Positions 47,739 through 60,150 of a stretch of 64,000 nucleotides of DNA are shown one piece after another. Position 1 is the stretch's first letter, and the number at the start of each line of letters is the position of its first letter. A program made the position numbers and the translations under genes. Under the pieces are notes generated by a model. That model did not search any database, was not told where the DNA came from, and saw nothing but the letters and a program-made list of their open reading frames with translations. The stretch is from Monarcha castaneiventris obscurior (lineage: Eukaryota > Chordata > Aves > Passeriformes > Monarchidae): NCBI GenBank assembly GCA_026261815.1, contig JAMPIT010000230.1:43546501-43610500 (forward strand). Reading direction: 5' to 3'.

Positions 47739-50700
47739 TCAGTCAGATTCTGACTTTTCATTAGATTTGGATGATTTATGCTTCCTCTTTTTCTTCTTCT
47801 TCTTTTCTTTCTTTTTCTTTTCCTTTTTTCTCTTTTTCTTCTTGTGTTTATGTTCTGAGGAAGTGGAGCTGCTACCATCTTCATCATCCTCATCACTGTC
47901 ATCACTGCTATCAGATTCTGAGGTAGAGTCCTCCAGGAGCTGCTTCAGTTGCTGTATCCTGAGTTTAAAACAGGTGAATGAGAATCCTTTCTAGCTCTCC
48001 TCTACCTGTAGTAATTTATCCTAGCTTTTGTCTTTCCTTCCTGGCTTGAGGAACGGAAACTGCGTGCAAAGGGAGGGGGAACAGTTCCTCTTTTGCTTAA
48101 TTACACTCTTGTTACAGATAATACCATGGACTGATAAAAGCAACTCATTTGAGACAAGTAGATGTTCTGGTTTCAGGGGCTTTCCATCCCATTGGATAGG
48201 AAAGGCAGACCAGCTTATTTGCTTATTTATGTGTGCAAAAAAATAAGGCAACAGCTATCACCAGCCCACCTGGTGATAAGAAGTTCTATGCTTATCCATA
48301 CAGAGGCATATTGGGATTATGATATTATGACTTTCATTACCCTGCTGATACAGAGAGGATGTCAGTGAGGCTGACAGAGTAGGCTCACTGTGGATGCAGA
48401 ACTATTTTTAAAAGGCACTCTTCCTTTGAACATTCAAGGATTACTGGCAAATAGAGACAAAGTATTTGCTTATTTTATTGTTGTCTTCTGTATCCTCTTC
48501 AAGGATTCCTCTCCAAGAGTGCTGCTCCCTGGGCTACCTATAGTTTGTTCAGTTATCCCACTGATGCAGTTCAAGCAAGAAAGCATTAAAAACTGCCACT
48601 TTATATACTGAATAATGACCTCACAAAAGTAGCAATATCAGGTGCCTAGAAGTAGCTTTCTAAATCCCCCCTTCATTTCTACTGAAAGCATTCTGACATA
48701 CCAAATTTCAGAAAACATCTCAGTAAAGTCAGTGAAAGAAAAAAGTAGATCCAACTGTTTTCTCAGGTCTAAACCAAAACTACATCTAGGTACCTGAATA
48801 TCATGGCATAAACGCATGCAACTCCTCTTTAAACTTTGTTTTGGGAAAAATATAGAAGCTAAAGAATTAAAGCAATAGGAAGTACTAAAGAGTGATTATT
48901 TAGAAAGTAGAAGTGCATTAGTCTGTCAACATAGAGAAACTGCCATTAAAAAGATGTTCTGAGCTAAAAGGAAGCTTATATAAAAATGTCACCTATACAT
49001 TAGTATCATATTACCAAAACAAAAACTAAATTGAAAATGCCATTTACTACAGACACACTTACCTCTTTTCTTTCTCATGACGCTTATTCTCCCTTATTAT
49101 ATCATACATTGGATCTTCGTGTGCCTTTAAAATGGAAAACAGGAAATACAATGTTATTGCTAATGCTCTTATTTCCTAAAAAAATTTAAACAGCAACCAA
49201 ATGCAAGAGGCTTTTCTTGAAAAATGGAGTATGCTTAGCAAGCTCTTAATTCACTCTCAGACTTAGCATTGTTCACCTGAACTGGTGTATTTGCTTTAGA
49301 GAAAGCTTATCTAGCTATATCTGCAATGAAGGGGACTTTCCTTAGGTATGTATCTCCCTGCCTATCCAATCACAGTCAACTGTGAGAATCCCATACATAA
49401 TCTGGGAACAGCTAGACATAGATGGAATACTCAACTTCAAAATAATGAACTGTACCCTTATAGTATAGTCCCATCATGATATGCACTATCATTACTGGTT
49501 CTTAAATCATCTTAAATTAAATGGGCATTGAAGGAAAAGATAGCTGTGAATGAAGACAGCAAACAAACTTTGTGGACATTTAAGGTGGGTTTATGCCATG
49601 CAAGAATGCAGAGAAAGGTGGGGTGATCATTTCTGTTGGAAAATTAAGCAAACAAGTCCAACAGAGAGGAAAGATGGCAGATGCTGACCAGAGGTGGGAA
49701 TTAAAATGTCAGGAGCAAATGAGAGATGTTGGGAATGCACCATGAAGTACCTTGGATACACAACAAGAGTTTGATGCAACAAAGAAGCCTGAGTGAAAAT
49801 AAAGAGTAGAGGCAGTCTGGTCATGGGAAAGGGCTAAAAACATTCTTTGCAGCTGCATACAACCAGTATGAACCCAGAATCTGGACAGACTAAGCCAAGA
49901 TCACATTTTTCAGGGACAGAAATGAGGACATAAGACATGAAGCGATGATAGTTCGAAATATAGGTTAATGATGCAGAGCAACAGAAACAGTTAAAGAGAT
50001 CACACAGGAAGAATCTGCAGAACTGAGATGAAGCTTCATGTAGCAAGAGATCAGACTTGTAGACAATGACTGGATTACAGACCTAGACAACAGCATTCAT
50101 GATGTGGTTGTTCACAGCGAGAGCAGAAGGCTTGAAGCAGCTGTAATGTGGGCAGCTCAAGCTTGACTAAACATTTTTTGTTATGTTGACATTTTAATCA
50201 CAAAAAAATGAACATAATGGTTGAAACAGGTTCTTGAAGATTTCCAATTTATATGTAAAAATTACTAATTTTCCTCTTGAAGAGTAGATTTTCTGCAAAG
50301 TAGTCAAACATCCAACCACATCTGTAGCTTTTTCTTTATTAGGAGATTTTCGGCATCTATATTACACTAGAGACAGAGGAAAAGTCCTTAATAAAGCATC
50401 ATCTAACAGGCTTCTCTTCACTTGCAAGACTATGCATTATCAGTATTAAAAATACAAGCAATAATACTACAATATCGGTACTCACTACTCTAAATTGTTC
50501 CAATTTCTGATTGCCTTTAATAAAGAATGGGCATTCCTTATCTCCTGTTCTGTGTCCATAACGTTTACATCTCCAACCTTTAAAAAAAAGAAGCAACAGT
50601 GAATTGCACCTCTGAGAAACATCAGAAGCAGTATAAAAAGCCAAAACCACATTTCTGCAAAATATTTTCAATATAGTAGGCTGATAAATGTAATGTCCAC

Positions 50701-53471
50701 AAAATACAAGGCTATTACAGCCTTCAAGATACCGGTTGCTTTTTTATCAATATGATGCCAATCTACCTGGACTTAATCATCTGTCCATCAGACATTCCGC
50801 CCTCCCCCAGGGTAAATGGATGGATATATGACGGTCCAATGACATCTGGAATATTTTCAGCCTTACACTGCATAACTTTGACTTCTTTTCCCAAAGGCAT
50901 CCAAAGCCCTTTTGTCGGGGCATGTGCCAGGAATTCTCGTGCGCTTTCATTGCCTGGTACATCAGGTATGCAGTCTTCTGGTTTTGTTTCATTCTCCTAC
51001 AAAAAAAAAGAAAAAGAAAGATAAGGACAACCTAAAATAAAATAACTCCCTTTCTTCAACTTTGCAAGAATTAATCCTTCAAGTGTGCAGACCTTAACTG
51101 GAAACATATTTTCCCTATAACTATTTTCCTTGTAATACACAAAAGATCTAAAATAGTTGACCCTTTCTTTTTATCTCATCCTTGAATTCAGCAGTCAGAA
51201 CTTTATGCAAAGGAATTTCATTCCTTCCCATCTATTTTAGTAATTTATTTAAATAAATAAGTTAAATGGAAACCTAACACAGAGACTTTTTTATACTCTT
51301 CCTGCTAATAAAACGTAACAATTACAAGGAAGCCTTTACAACACAGAGCACTGATTTTTAGGTTAAAAGCATTACCTTAAGTCTTAGGCATATAAATTTG
51401 GCAAAAGTAAGGATCATGATGAAAGAAGTATTTCAGCCAAAACAACAGAGAAGAATCCTGAAAAGATGTCATTCAAAGTGAAAATCTGCTTTCCATTAAC
51501 TGCTCCCCTCTACCCACACTATTAAATACTGCATGAAGTGTGCTAAGAGATGATGAAAGTCCTGGTCTCCCATCGGATTCTGGCCATTTCACTCTGGATC
51601 ACCAAGTCAAAGAGGTCACCTGGTAACAATTCTCTGAGTTTTTCCTGGGAAGAACTTCCTTCTCTCTGTAATTTATATAGGTTACACAGACACTTAAATG
51701 CCTAAAGAACAGGTTTTGTGAAAATCCCTCATAATCCTAAAAAATTACTGCTAATTACCAACCTTAATTAGCCCAGGGGGAGGTTTCTCATAGCTGAAAA
51801 GCAACAGAAATATTGTTAGTCTGCAGCTTAGCACAGACAAATAAATTGAGAAAATACAGTTTTTCAGTGGTTTTGAGTTAAAACCTTCAGCTCACATTTT
51901 TCCTTAAATTTTACCCCATAACTAATAACCAGAAACTATAGCAGAACACAGATAGAGCAAGCTGACAGAGAGATGGCATTTACAACATTAGTACATGTCT
52001 CTTGCAAACATCCTTCAGATTCATATTCTTGTGGAAGCACAACTACCTGCTGTGGATATGTGGTATATTTGATTTAGCTTCTGTTACCATAAATGCATAA
52101 TTCTATTCTCATTTTCTGCCACACCCCTCCCTGAGGTCTCACTGATCCAAACTTCTTTACCCCAGCACTGCTGAATCATAGACATGGTCAGCTGAAAATG
52201 TCAAGTCAGACTTTTCCTCACATCTAGCTTTGCCAGCCAAACCTAATACATAATAATTTCATCATCTTCTGTGTATTAAACCTAAAGACAGAGCCCTACT
52301 GACCAAAGTACTGTATTTGCTGCAGCATTTCTTCAGGGTTAACAGTAGATAAAACATTTATTAAAATCCAAGTAGCAAAGAGGTGCTACATAAAGCACAC
52401 AGCACCTGAGAAAGTGGTAGAGTGATCTTAGAAGAGGACAGAGATTTTTCTGGTTTTGTTTTCCAATGGCACATGAGGAACAGCACTTTGCAAGCCAAGA
52501 GTCGTGAAATCCTCTGCTTTATGGAAGACTCTTTTCAAGAGGACTTTCCAGACATTATCCACACATTAACTCAGCAGGACACAAAACATCTGTACTGGCT
52601 GTGCATCATTTTAGGCCATAGGTTTGATGGCATATGCAATATTTCATTGGCTTAGCTGTGCCTACACACACCCCTACACACCTACGGGATTGCTAGGGAC
52701 AATCATTCTAATTCAGTAAGAACAGCAGGGAAAAGGTGGTTAAAGTATGTTCATCCCATCTTTATAACAATAACTTCGGAGTGCTGTTTGGTGCATTTAA
52801 TAACAAACAGATTTTCACTTCCACGGGGAAAAGAAAAAAAACCCAAAATCATGTTCTTGTGTACCTGCTGACTTTTTTATTCCATTAAAATAATCATTCC
52901 TTTTCAGTGAAATAGCATAAACCTTTTACAGCACCTTTTTATCCCAATTTTTTTTTTTTTTTTTTTTTTTTTTTAGTCCATTCTAGTGGAACAACCTCTG
53001 CTCCTATGCTGCAGCTCTCAGACTTGGAGGAACCCGGGAGAGCCCCTTCTGTGCCCCAATGAGGCTTTCCTAAGTCACCAAGTAGCTCCGCAAGTGGCCC
53101 CGAAGCTCTTGCGCCGACTCACCCTTAAGGGCAGAGGGGCAGAATAATCACCACCCCCCAGAAAACCCCAAACCCTGCACTGGAAACGAGCCCCAAAGGC
53201 CAGCGGGGTGCGCTCAGAGCAGAGCCGAGGCGGGAACCGCGGGCAGCCTCCCCTCCTCTGCTCCTTACAAAGACTCCAGGTGCTGGATCTTCTGGAGCTG
53301 CTGCGCCTCCTGCCTCTTCCGCTTCCTCTCATGCCGGTCCTGCGTCCTGCCGCCGCTCACCGCGGGCTCCGCATGGCTCCTGGCCCTCGCCTGGCTGCCC
53401 CTGGCCGCCTCCTCCTCCTCCGCTGCCTCCTCCTCGCCCTGCCCCTGCCCCCGGGGCGCCCGCTGGGCCAT
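47739..53471 (-). CDS. RP9: RP9 (PAP-1), splicing-associated zinc-knuckle protein
   Basis: Nuclear-speckle protein that binds the PIM1 kinase and spliceosomal factors; human missense changes were linked to dominant retinitis pigmentosa. Coding exons in transcript order: 53471-53269, 51793-51763, 50996-50867, 50577-50486, 49124-49063, 47958-47739 (TGA). All are GT-AG and in phase: 738 nt, 245 aa, against about 221 in human. Landmarks are RQEAQQLQKIQHLES, the tiny second exon (YEKPPPGLIK), NETKPEDCIPDVPGNES, APTKGLWMPLGKEVKVMQ, a zinc-knuckle-like CWRCKRYGHRTGDKEC (CX2CX4HX6C, residues 122-137), AHEDPMYDIIRENKRHEK and RIQQLKQLLEDSTSES, then an acidic Ser/Asp stretch and a Lys-rich tail. The N-terminus is longer than in human and Glu/Ala/Arg-rich. 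The ATG at 53471 was chosen because it begins the family-like part; the frame stays open upstream. Confidence 0.95.
49125..50485 (-). other. RP9: RP9 intron 4
   Basis: A 1361-bp intron with no exon, RNA gene or recognisable repeat. The other RP9 introns of more than 300 bp (47959-49062, 50997-51762, 51794-53268) are likewise free of genes, apart from a poly-T run in the last. Confidence 0.65.
52948..52974. repeat. Poly-T tract in RP9 intron 1
   Basis: A run of more than 20 consecutive T, equal to poly-A on the RP9 sense strand. I checked both flanks for a retroposed sequence and saw neither a recognisable insert nor flanking duplications, so it is a simple homopolymer. Confidence 0.9.
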
Positions 53472-53680
53472 GGGCGCGGCGGGCAGAGCCGCGGCGGACG
53501 GCGGGGCCCCGGCGACGCCCCCTCCCCGCCCTCCGCATCCTGGTTTCCGGCCGGGCGCCACTTCCTCCGGCCCGGCCGCCCCTCTCACCCCGCCCCTCAC
53601 GGAGCCGGCCGGGCTTCGCGCTCCTGTCGCCGCAGCCTCGGGCACCCCCGGGACCTTACCGGGGCTTAGGAATAACGTGT
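53050..53680 (-). promoter_or_regulatory. RP9: CpG island, RP9 promoter
   Basis: A GC- and CpG-rich block covering RP9 coding exon 1 and about 200 bp upstream, with several CCGCCC/GGGCGG-like boxes. It ends abruptly near 53680 in AT-rich sequence. In mammals RP9 is divergent from BBS9, but no BBS9 coding exon is seen to the right in this window. Confidence 0.75.
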
Positions 53681-53757
53681 GGAGTGTTGTGCCTTCAAAA
53701 CACCGATATTTAACATAAAAAAATAAAATTACCAGCGTCCCAATCATTCCTCCCTTG

Positions 53758-54310
53758 CGGGAGGGCCGCTGCTCCGGTCTGGTGAGACCCCACCTGGAGT
53801 GCTGCATCCAGCTTGGGGTCCCCAGCACGGGAAGGACACAAAACTGTTGTAGCAAGTTCAGAGGAGGGCCACCAAGTTGATGAGACGGATGGAGCACCTT
53901 TCCTCTGAGGAAAGGCTGAGAGAATTGGGATTGTTCAGCCTGGACAAGAAAAGGCTTCAGGGTGACCTAACTTCAGCCCTCCAGTACCTGAAGGGAGCTA
54001 GAAGAAAGATGGAGAGGGACTTTACACAAGGGTGTGTGTGTAGTGACAGGACAAGGGGGAGTGGATTAAAACTGAAAAAGAGTAGGTTTAGATTAGATAT
54101 TAGGAAGAAATTCTTTACTGTGAAGGTGGTGAGGCACTGGCAGAGGTTGCCAGGAGAAGTTGTGGTTGCCCCATCCCTGGCGGTGTTCAAGGCCAGGATG
54201 GATGGGGCCCTCAGCAATCTTGCCTAGTGGAAGGTGTCCCTGCCCATGTACAGGGGTTGGAATGGGATGATCTTTAAGGTCCCTTCCAACTCAAAGCCTT
54301 CTGTGATTCA
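53758..54310 (+). mobile_element. CR1 LINE, longest copy in the window
   Basis: About 550 bp of CR1 3' sequence in forward orientation. Landmarks are 'gagaccccacctggagtgct', 'tttcctctgaggaaaggctg', 'ttagatattaggaagaaatt', 'ggcactggcagaggttgcc', 'ttcaaggccaggatggatgg' and 'gatgatctttaaggtccctt'. It retains a 116-codon open frame from part of the element, which is not a host gene. It starts about 80 bp beyond the RP9 CpG island. Confidence 0.95.
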
Positions 54311-54519
54311 CACACCAGGACTGAGAGGTAGATGGATACGCCTGGGGGAATATGGCAGTGGATTGGCTATGAGGTGTCAGGGAGCAGGTGTCTCCCGGGT
54401 GGAGGGAAGGCTGAGGGGGTTGTCTCCCTCACCAAGTTGGGGATGCAGCTGAGGGGCCCTGGAGGTTGTGTAGAGGGGCTGGGTATGCAAGGAAGGCCCC
54501 ATCGTGGTACTCACTGGGC

Positions 54520-54735
54520 ATTCTTTACTGTGAGGGTGGTGAGGTACTGGAAGAGGTTGCCCAGGGAAATTGTGGATGTCCCATTCCTAGAAGTGCTCAA
54601 AGCCAGGCTGGATGGAGCACTGAGCAACCTGGTCTAGTAAAAGGTGTCCCTGCCCACGGCAGGGGTTTGGAACTAGATGATCTTAAAGGTCCTGTCCAAC
54701 CAAGACCATTCTATGGTTCTATGATCCTATGCTTG
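54520..54735 (+). mobile_element. CR1 LINE fragment
   Basis: A second forward-oriented CR1 3' end, 5'-truncated at about the 'attctttactgtgagggtgg' position. It runs through 'actggaagaggttgcccag', 'aaagccaggctggatggagc' and the 3' terminus 'gaccattctatggttctatg'. About 200 bp of GC-rich non-CR1 sequence separates it from the longer copy. Confidence 0.93.
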
Positions 54736-57700
54736 CCACTGACCAAAATACATGTGACTAGAGGGAGGAGAAGGTCAGCATCCAAAACACTCAGAGTTGG
54801 ATTTGTTTTTTCTTTCTTTTAATGGATGGGTTGCTGCCATGGAAGGTACATGTTGGTTATGGGGCAAGGTTCTAGCGCCAAAAAGTCTCTAAATAGAGAC
54901 TTTACTTTGGAAGCAAACCCAGCAAGGTCTGGCTAGGGCCATGCTGCTGTGGTGGGACCTAGCTGGCAAGCAAAGGGCAGCCTCCTCTTCAGAGTATGAG
55001 CACCCCTAGAGAGGCAAATCTACCCCCAGCCTTTGCAGTTTCCTGCCCTGGCTGTGATCTCTCTGCTGGAGGATGAGCAGCAGAGGTAGGTCAGTGTTGG
55101 GAAGGCAAAGTTTAAATTTCTACTTTTGTCTCATGCTGAAATTCAAGGGCACATGAGATTTCAGAAATTGCTTAAGAGCTGATTGAAATGCAAAAAAATA
55201 TATCTTAGAAGTCCAGGAATTGAAGGTGTTTTTAACTGTGATCATTGTAGTGCTTCACAAGTGCACATCAAAGGCAAAGAATGGTAATTGCTATCACAGC
55301 ACCCTGTGATTTTGAAGTGCAGTAAGACAAACATGGTCCTGAGAATGCCTATCTTTTACAAGGGAAAAAGCAATCATACATATTATTTAACAATGTAGTA
55401 TTGTTAATCAGGCACTAGTTTAATATTATTTTAGCTTTTACTTGGTAAAACCTTATCTGGGATGAACATTCACGTGTCATGTTTCTCACTTGCATTCACC
55501 TAAGCGGCTGCCAGGGAACTATTTTTGTCCAGTTAATCATCATGGTCCTTTTCAAGGCAAAAGGTGCTTATTTTAAAGTTTAAACAAAATAATCTAGCTT
55601 TTGAGTGTCATGACACTAATGTACACTATTGATGAAGATTTTTATTTTATGCACCAAGTTTTGTAGGTTTACTGGCCCTGGAAAGAATGCAGCAGCCATT
55701 CTACCACAGAGCAACACTCAGCAGCAAAGCAACATAACCTTGCAGATACACTTAGCAAAAAAACCCAACTCCTACTCTACATAAACTGATTCCAACCTAT
55801 CCATCTGGCCGACATGTTATGAGATGGTGCATAAATGGTGAGTAAACCATTTTCATTCATCCCATGGGTTTGTAGACAGCTTGTGTTTTTCCTTAGCAGC
55901 GGGCCTTTGGGGAGTTTTATTAGTAGCCTTTTCTTGGGCCTGAACTCAGAAGAACAGGCTGAATTGCTGGCATGTCTTGAAAAGGTAAATCACAGCAGCT
56001 TGACCTGAGGTGTAAAACTCCATTAAGACCTCTTGTCTAAAGGCTCAGAGGTGAAATCAGTTTATTTGCTAATCTGAGTTAAATATCTGTGTATGAGGCA
56101 AATGCAAGGTGATGTGGTTAATATAATCCACTGCGAAGCAGGTTAAGTAGATGACTTGATATTTGCTGGAGGCTAAGAGATTTGCTGCTGTGACACTCCT
56201 AGCGTGTGGGAACATGTCAAATTGCAATCACTCCCTTACGTGGTCATGTATCTTCAAGGAACAAGTCAGGTAGGAGAAATATTTTTATGTGTTGCAATTA
56301 CATTTAAAATGTCAGAAAGAACTTAGATGAGACACGTGGTCAATTTTTCACTCTATTTAGAGAAATGGCAATAGTTACCAACTATTGCCAATAGTTAGGG
56401 ACCAGATGGACTGGTGCCTGCTAAATAGAGACTTTATGTTGGAAGCAAACTGGAGTGATATAATAGAGTTTTTTGGCCCCCCTTTCAGGCCAGTGTTGTT
56501 ATTTTCAAGTGCCTTTTTACTTCACTTTTTCAAACCAGCAGAGCAGTCAGACTCTGGAACAGCTTTCCAGCATGACAGGACAGTGACATAAAACCTAATA
56601 TGATTCTAAGATGGAGTGTTTCCAGTTTATGAATGGTGTTCTTTCGGAGAGATGTGTGCAATAGCAAAGAGACAGGAGTTCTGCAGAAACCCTGCCAGTC
56701 TCATGCACTCTTGACTGTCCTAACTTGGCTGAAGTAAGAAGCCTTCTGCCAGTTTGGAGCAGGTAAGGGCCTGGCTTAGATGACCTCAGATTCAATGACT
56801 TCAGCCTTGACAGAATAATTGGCACAAATTCAGGAGCTAAGTGCATGGTCTCAGCAGTAGTGTGGGGTTGCAATGGAGGCAGAAGGACAGACCATAGTAT
56901 ATATAATCCTCTTCTTACTGCTAGGTCAATGGGATCTTGGCTATGTTTTTTGCATCCCGGTGGCTTGTACACCCAGGCTGTAATTTCTGATCAGATCAGG
57001 ATGTTTGGATGTCCTCTTTACTGCAATAACTTAATGGGGCACACAGGAGGTAAAATTCAATAGATGCATAAATCTGCTTAGACACAGTGGTTTAAATGTG
57101 TTCTTTCTTCAGTTTGATACAAATAATTTTCAGTGCACTTTCTCATCTGTCTTAGTAATGAACTTTATCACTTTATTACCCTTAGAAGTACCACGGCTTT
57201 TTTAGTAAGAGGAGATTATTTAAAGCTGTAGGTAGCTCCAGAGTTTCTTTTTTTTCCCTCCTTTGCTGAGATGAAACCCTGGATTCCTGTGTTGCACACT
57301 TACCCAAGAAGACAATTGCTGTCATATCAGTCCTTAGGAAAGATCAAAACAAAATGAATTGTGAACAGGAGGGAGCAGGAAAAAATTGTTATTTTAATTT
57401 GTTTATTCTGAAGAAAAGATGCTCAGTATCTGTAAATTGCTTAAATCCATTCTATTTAAAGGGTTTATATTGACTGAGGATCTGGTTCCTGGTACTTAGA
57501 AGGATACTTATTTGAAGTTATGGGGTGGGGTTTTTTTTTTACTTTATATGAATGTAGTGCTTCAGCCATTTCAAGAAGTTAATTTTTTGGGGAAATGTTG
57601 TCTTACCACTGGTGTCATGGCACTGTAATAATTCCAGCTTCATCCAAACATCTGAGCAGAAACATTAATTGCTGTTGCAATGTGAAGTATCTGAAAGCCA

Positions 57701-59811
57701 TTATTTTTCATGGTATCCACTACAACTTTATAATGTTTCAGTTACAAGCGATAGCGCTGGGACCAAATTAATTTACATCTATGTCATCCCATGGGCATCA
57801 GTATTCCTGTGAGAGTGTAGCCCTGGCAGAATGTCAGCCAGTCTGTTTTTCTCCATTTTTGGCTGGCTAGAGCTTTGGGCCAGGATCTGTTTTTGATTAT
57901 GTGTCAGATATTACGCATGGGAGAGGAATCCAGAAACCGTGTTAGGCTTCATGGGAAGTTAAGCACCTCCTAATGGGATCCAGAAGAAGCAGCAAGATGA
58001 GCAGAGCACAGTCTAAATCCAGCATGGCCAGCCCGTGGCTGCCCAAATCTAGATGACTGGAGACATTCAGAATAGAGTGAGTCTAAGCTTTGGACCACTT
58101 CTGACCACAGGAAAGGCTGTCTTAGAACAGCAGTGGCCCTTTAACCACTTGGGAACCTCAGATGGGAGGAGAGGTGCTGACATCCTTTCTTACAGAGAAA
58201 AGTTTTGTCTGGAGTGGAAATGCTGGCAGTTTCTTTTGATACTAGTTTAGAATTAGAAAATGAGAGACTTAGATTTGGTTCCCTCCTTGGTCTGGGTATT
58301 CAGTGAGGGGGGGTTCTGTGTCACTGGGACAAAATACCTGCTAAGTGTCAGGCTAACAGCTACATCAGTGGGGGCCACCTGCCATTGATATTTCACTCTT
58401 TGGGGGCAGTAGAGAAAAGCATTTGAGATTCATGGGGCCAGAAGGACAAGTGTGTTTGAATTTGGCTGTGAGTACACTAAGAGGAGTGCCCATCCAACCA
58501 TGGAAACTGTACTTCTTTCTGTAAGGTACAAAATCAATACTCTAAGGAAGGACCAGAGCCCTGTTCTTCCCTGATTAGCACCATTGCCCCAGGTGACAAT
58601 ATTGTGCTCCTAGTTCCTGCTTCTCAGATTAATCCCATATTTACGACAATATGCTCAGCAAGGAAATGTTCCTACACACCTGAACCTTTACTGTGGTGTT
58701 CACTGCCCTGTGTCACCACATGAAGGGAGTGAGTGAGTGTTATGATCCAGTTATTGAGAGATGCCTCACCAGAATGTACTAACCAGCCTTACCTCCATTA
58801 GGCTTGGAATTAGCTCCTTCCTGTTGCAAATTCTTCTCTTCCGTGCTTATCTCAAGTTCCTGATGTGGTGGTTTATCTTGTAGCAAGTTCCTTTTGAGGC
58901 CTTGACAGTGTTTGAGACAGGCAGCTGTGATCTTTAAGCCAGCAGTAAATGTCTGAAAGAAGATGATGGCCGTAGCTGCATTTTGTACAGTACTGATCCT
59001 CTTGGTAGTTGATATTATCTGTACATGTCTACATATAAAAAATAAGCCTTTTAGGAAAACTGGGCAGAAGAACATCAAACTTCCGTCAAAGCTGGATTCA
59101 AACCAAGCACAGGTGTGAACTAAGCATTGAATTGTTTATTTCTATAAAGACTAGGTTACTGTGTAGTTTATTCAAAAATGTGCATTTGCAGGGAAGTTTT
59201 ATAGCTAAGCAAGGAAGCATCTCTGGAAATTAGTTAAGTGGTTTGAACTGCAGCTTTAGTTTGAAGTCCCTTGAACAACTACATCCCATTTTGAGCACTC
59301 AAATCTTTTTATTGGATCTATCCCAAAGACTGATAAGCTGGAACTTAAAAGAGGAATGTTTTTCTTTCTTTTTGTGAATTCTATTCTCCAAAGCTTTGGT
59401 AGATGATTGCGCCAAGGAATTCCCTCCATCCTTCTGTGGAGATGCCATCTTATTGATCACTTGGAGTTTGTTAAGTCCCCTGCTCCATCAGAAGTGTAAT
59501 GCATACCATCTCTTCAAGCCACCACTCAGTGAAAATAATCTTTCTTTAATTATTTTTCATTATTTTAATTCACCTAGGTCTTTAAAGACATGAAATCATT
59601 GAATAACTTACATTTTTCATTGGTTTTTGCCTTTTCTTTTCTGGTCTTTATAAATAAATACAAATAACCGTATTAGTCCCAGACATTTTATGTTGTGCCA
59701 TTTGCATTTTTTTTCCAGAAATAAAAAATTGTCATGTTTGCTGAGTGTATGTTTGTGTAGTACACTCCTGATATATCACTGTACCTCTGTGCATACACTG
59801 ACATTGAACCA
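54736..59811. other. Intergenic, nothing recognised
   Basis: AT-rich sequence to the right of RP9. I searched for a BBS9 first coding exon and saw none. The open frames here (for example 56595-56972 minus, 58779-59078 minus) have no recognisable product. Confidence 0.5.
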
Positions 59812-60150
59812 CAGAATGACTAAGATTGGAAAGACCTCCAAGATCATTGAGTCCAGCCTTAGACTGATCACAGCCTTGCTGACTAGACCAGAGGATTAGT
59901 TTAGTCATTTCTTGTACACCTCCTGGGATGGTGACTCCACCATCTTCCTGGGCAGCCCGCTCCAATGCCTGACCTCCTTTCCAGTGAAGAAATTCTTCCT
60001 GGTGTCCAAGTGGAAATTCCCCTGGCACAGCTTGAGGCTGCGTCTTCTCGTTCTATCATTTGTTGCTTGGGAGAAGAGACCAATCCCCACCTTGCTACAA
60101 CCTTCTTTCAGGTACTTGTAGAGAGCAACATGTTGTCTCTTCTGCTAATG
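59812..60150 (-). mobile_element. CR1 LINE fragment
   Basis: Reverse-oriented CR1 3' region. On the plus strand: 'accacagaatgactaagatt', 'gacctccaagatcattgagt', 'gatggtgactccaccatctt', 'aatgcctgacctcctttcca', 'aattcccctggcacagcttg' and 'gaagagaccaatccccacct'. Several overlapping open frames here are CR1 shadows. Confidence 0.92.

Noticed and set aside
47767..47994. 75-codon Phe/Ser-rich plus-strand frame
   Set aside because: It is the antisense of the Lys-rich tail of RP9.
52948..53100. Retroposed gene tail marked by the poly-T run
   Set aside because: No gene-like sequence and no flanking duplications are seen beside the run.
53877..54227. 116-codon open frame that looks protein-like
   Set aside because: It lies inside a forward-oriented CR1 3' region and is a fragment of the element, not a host gene.
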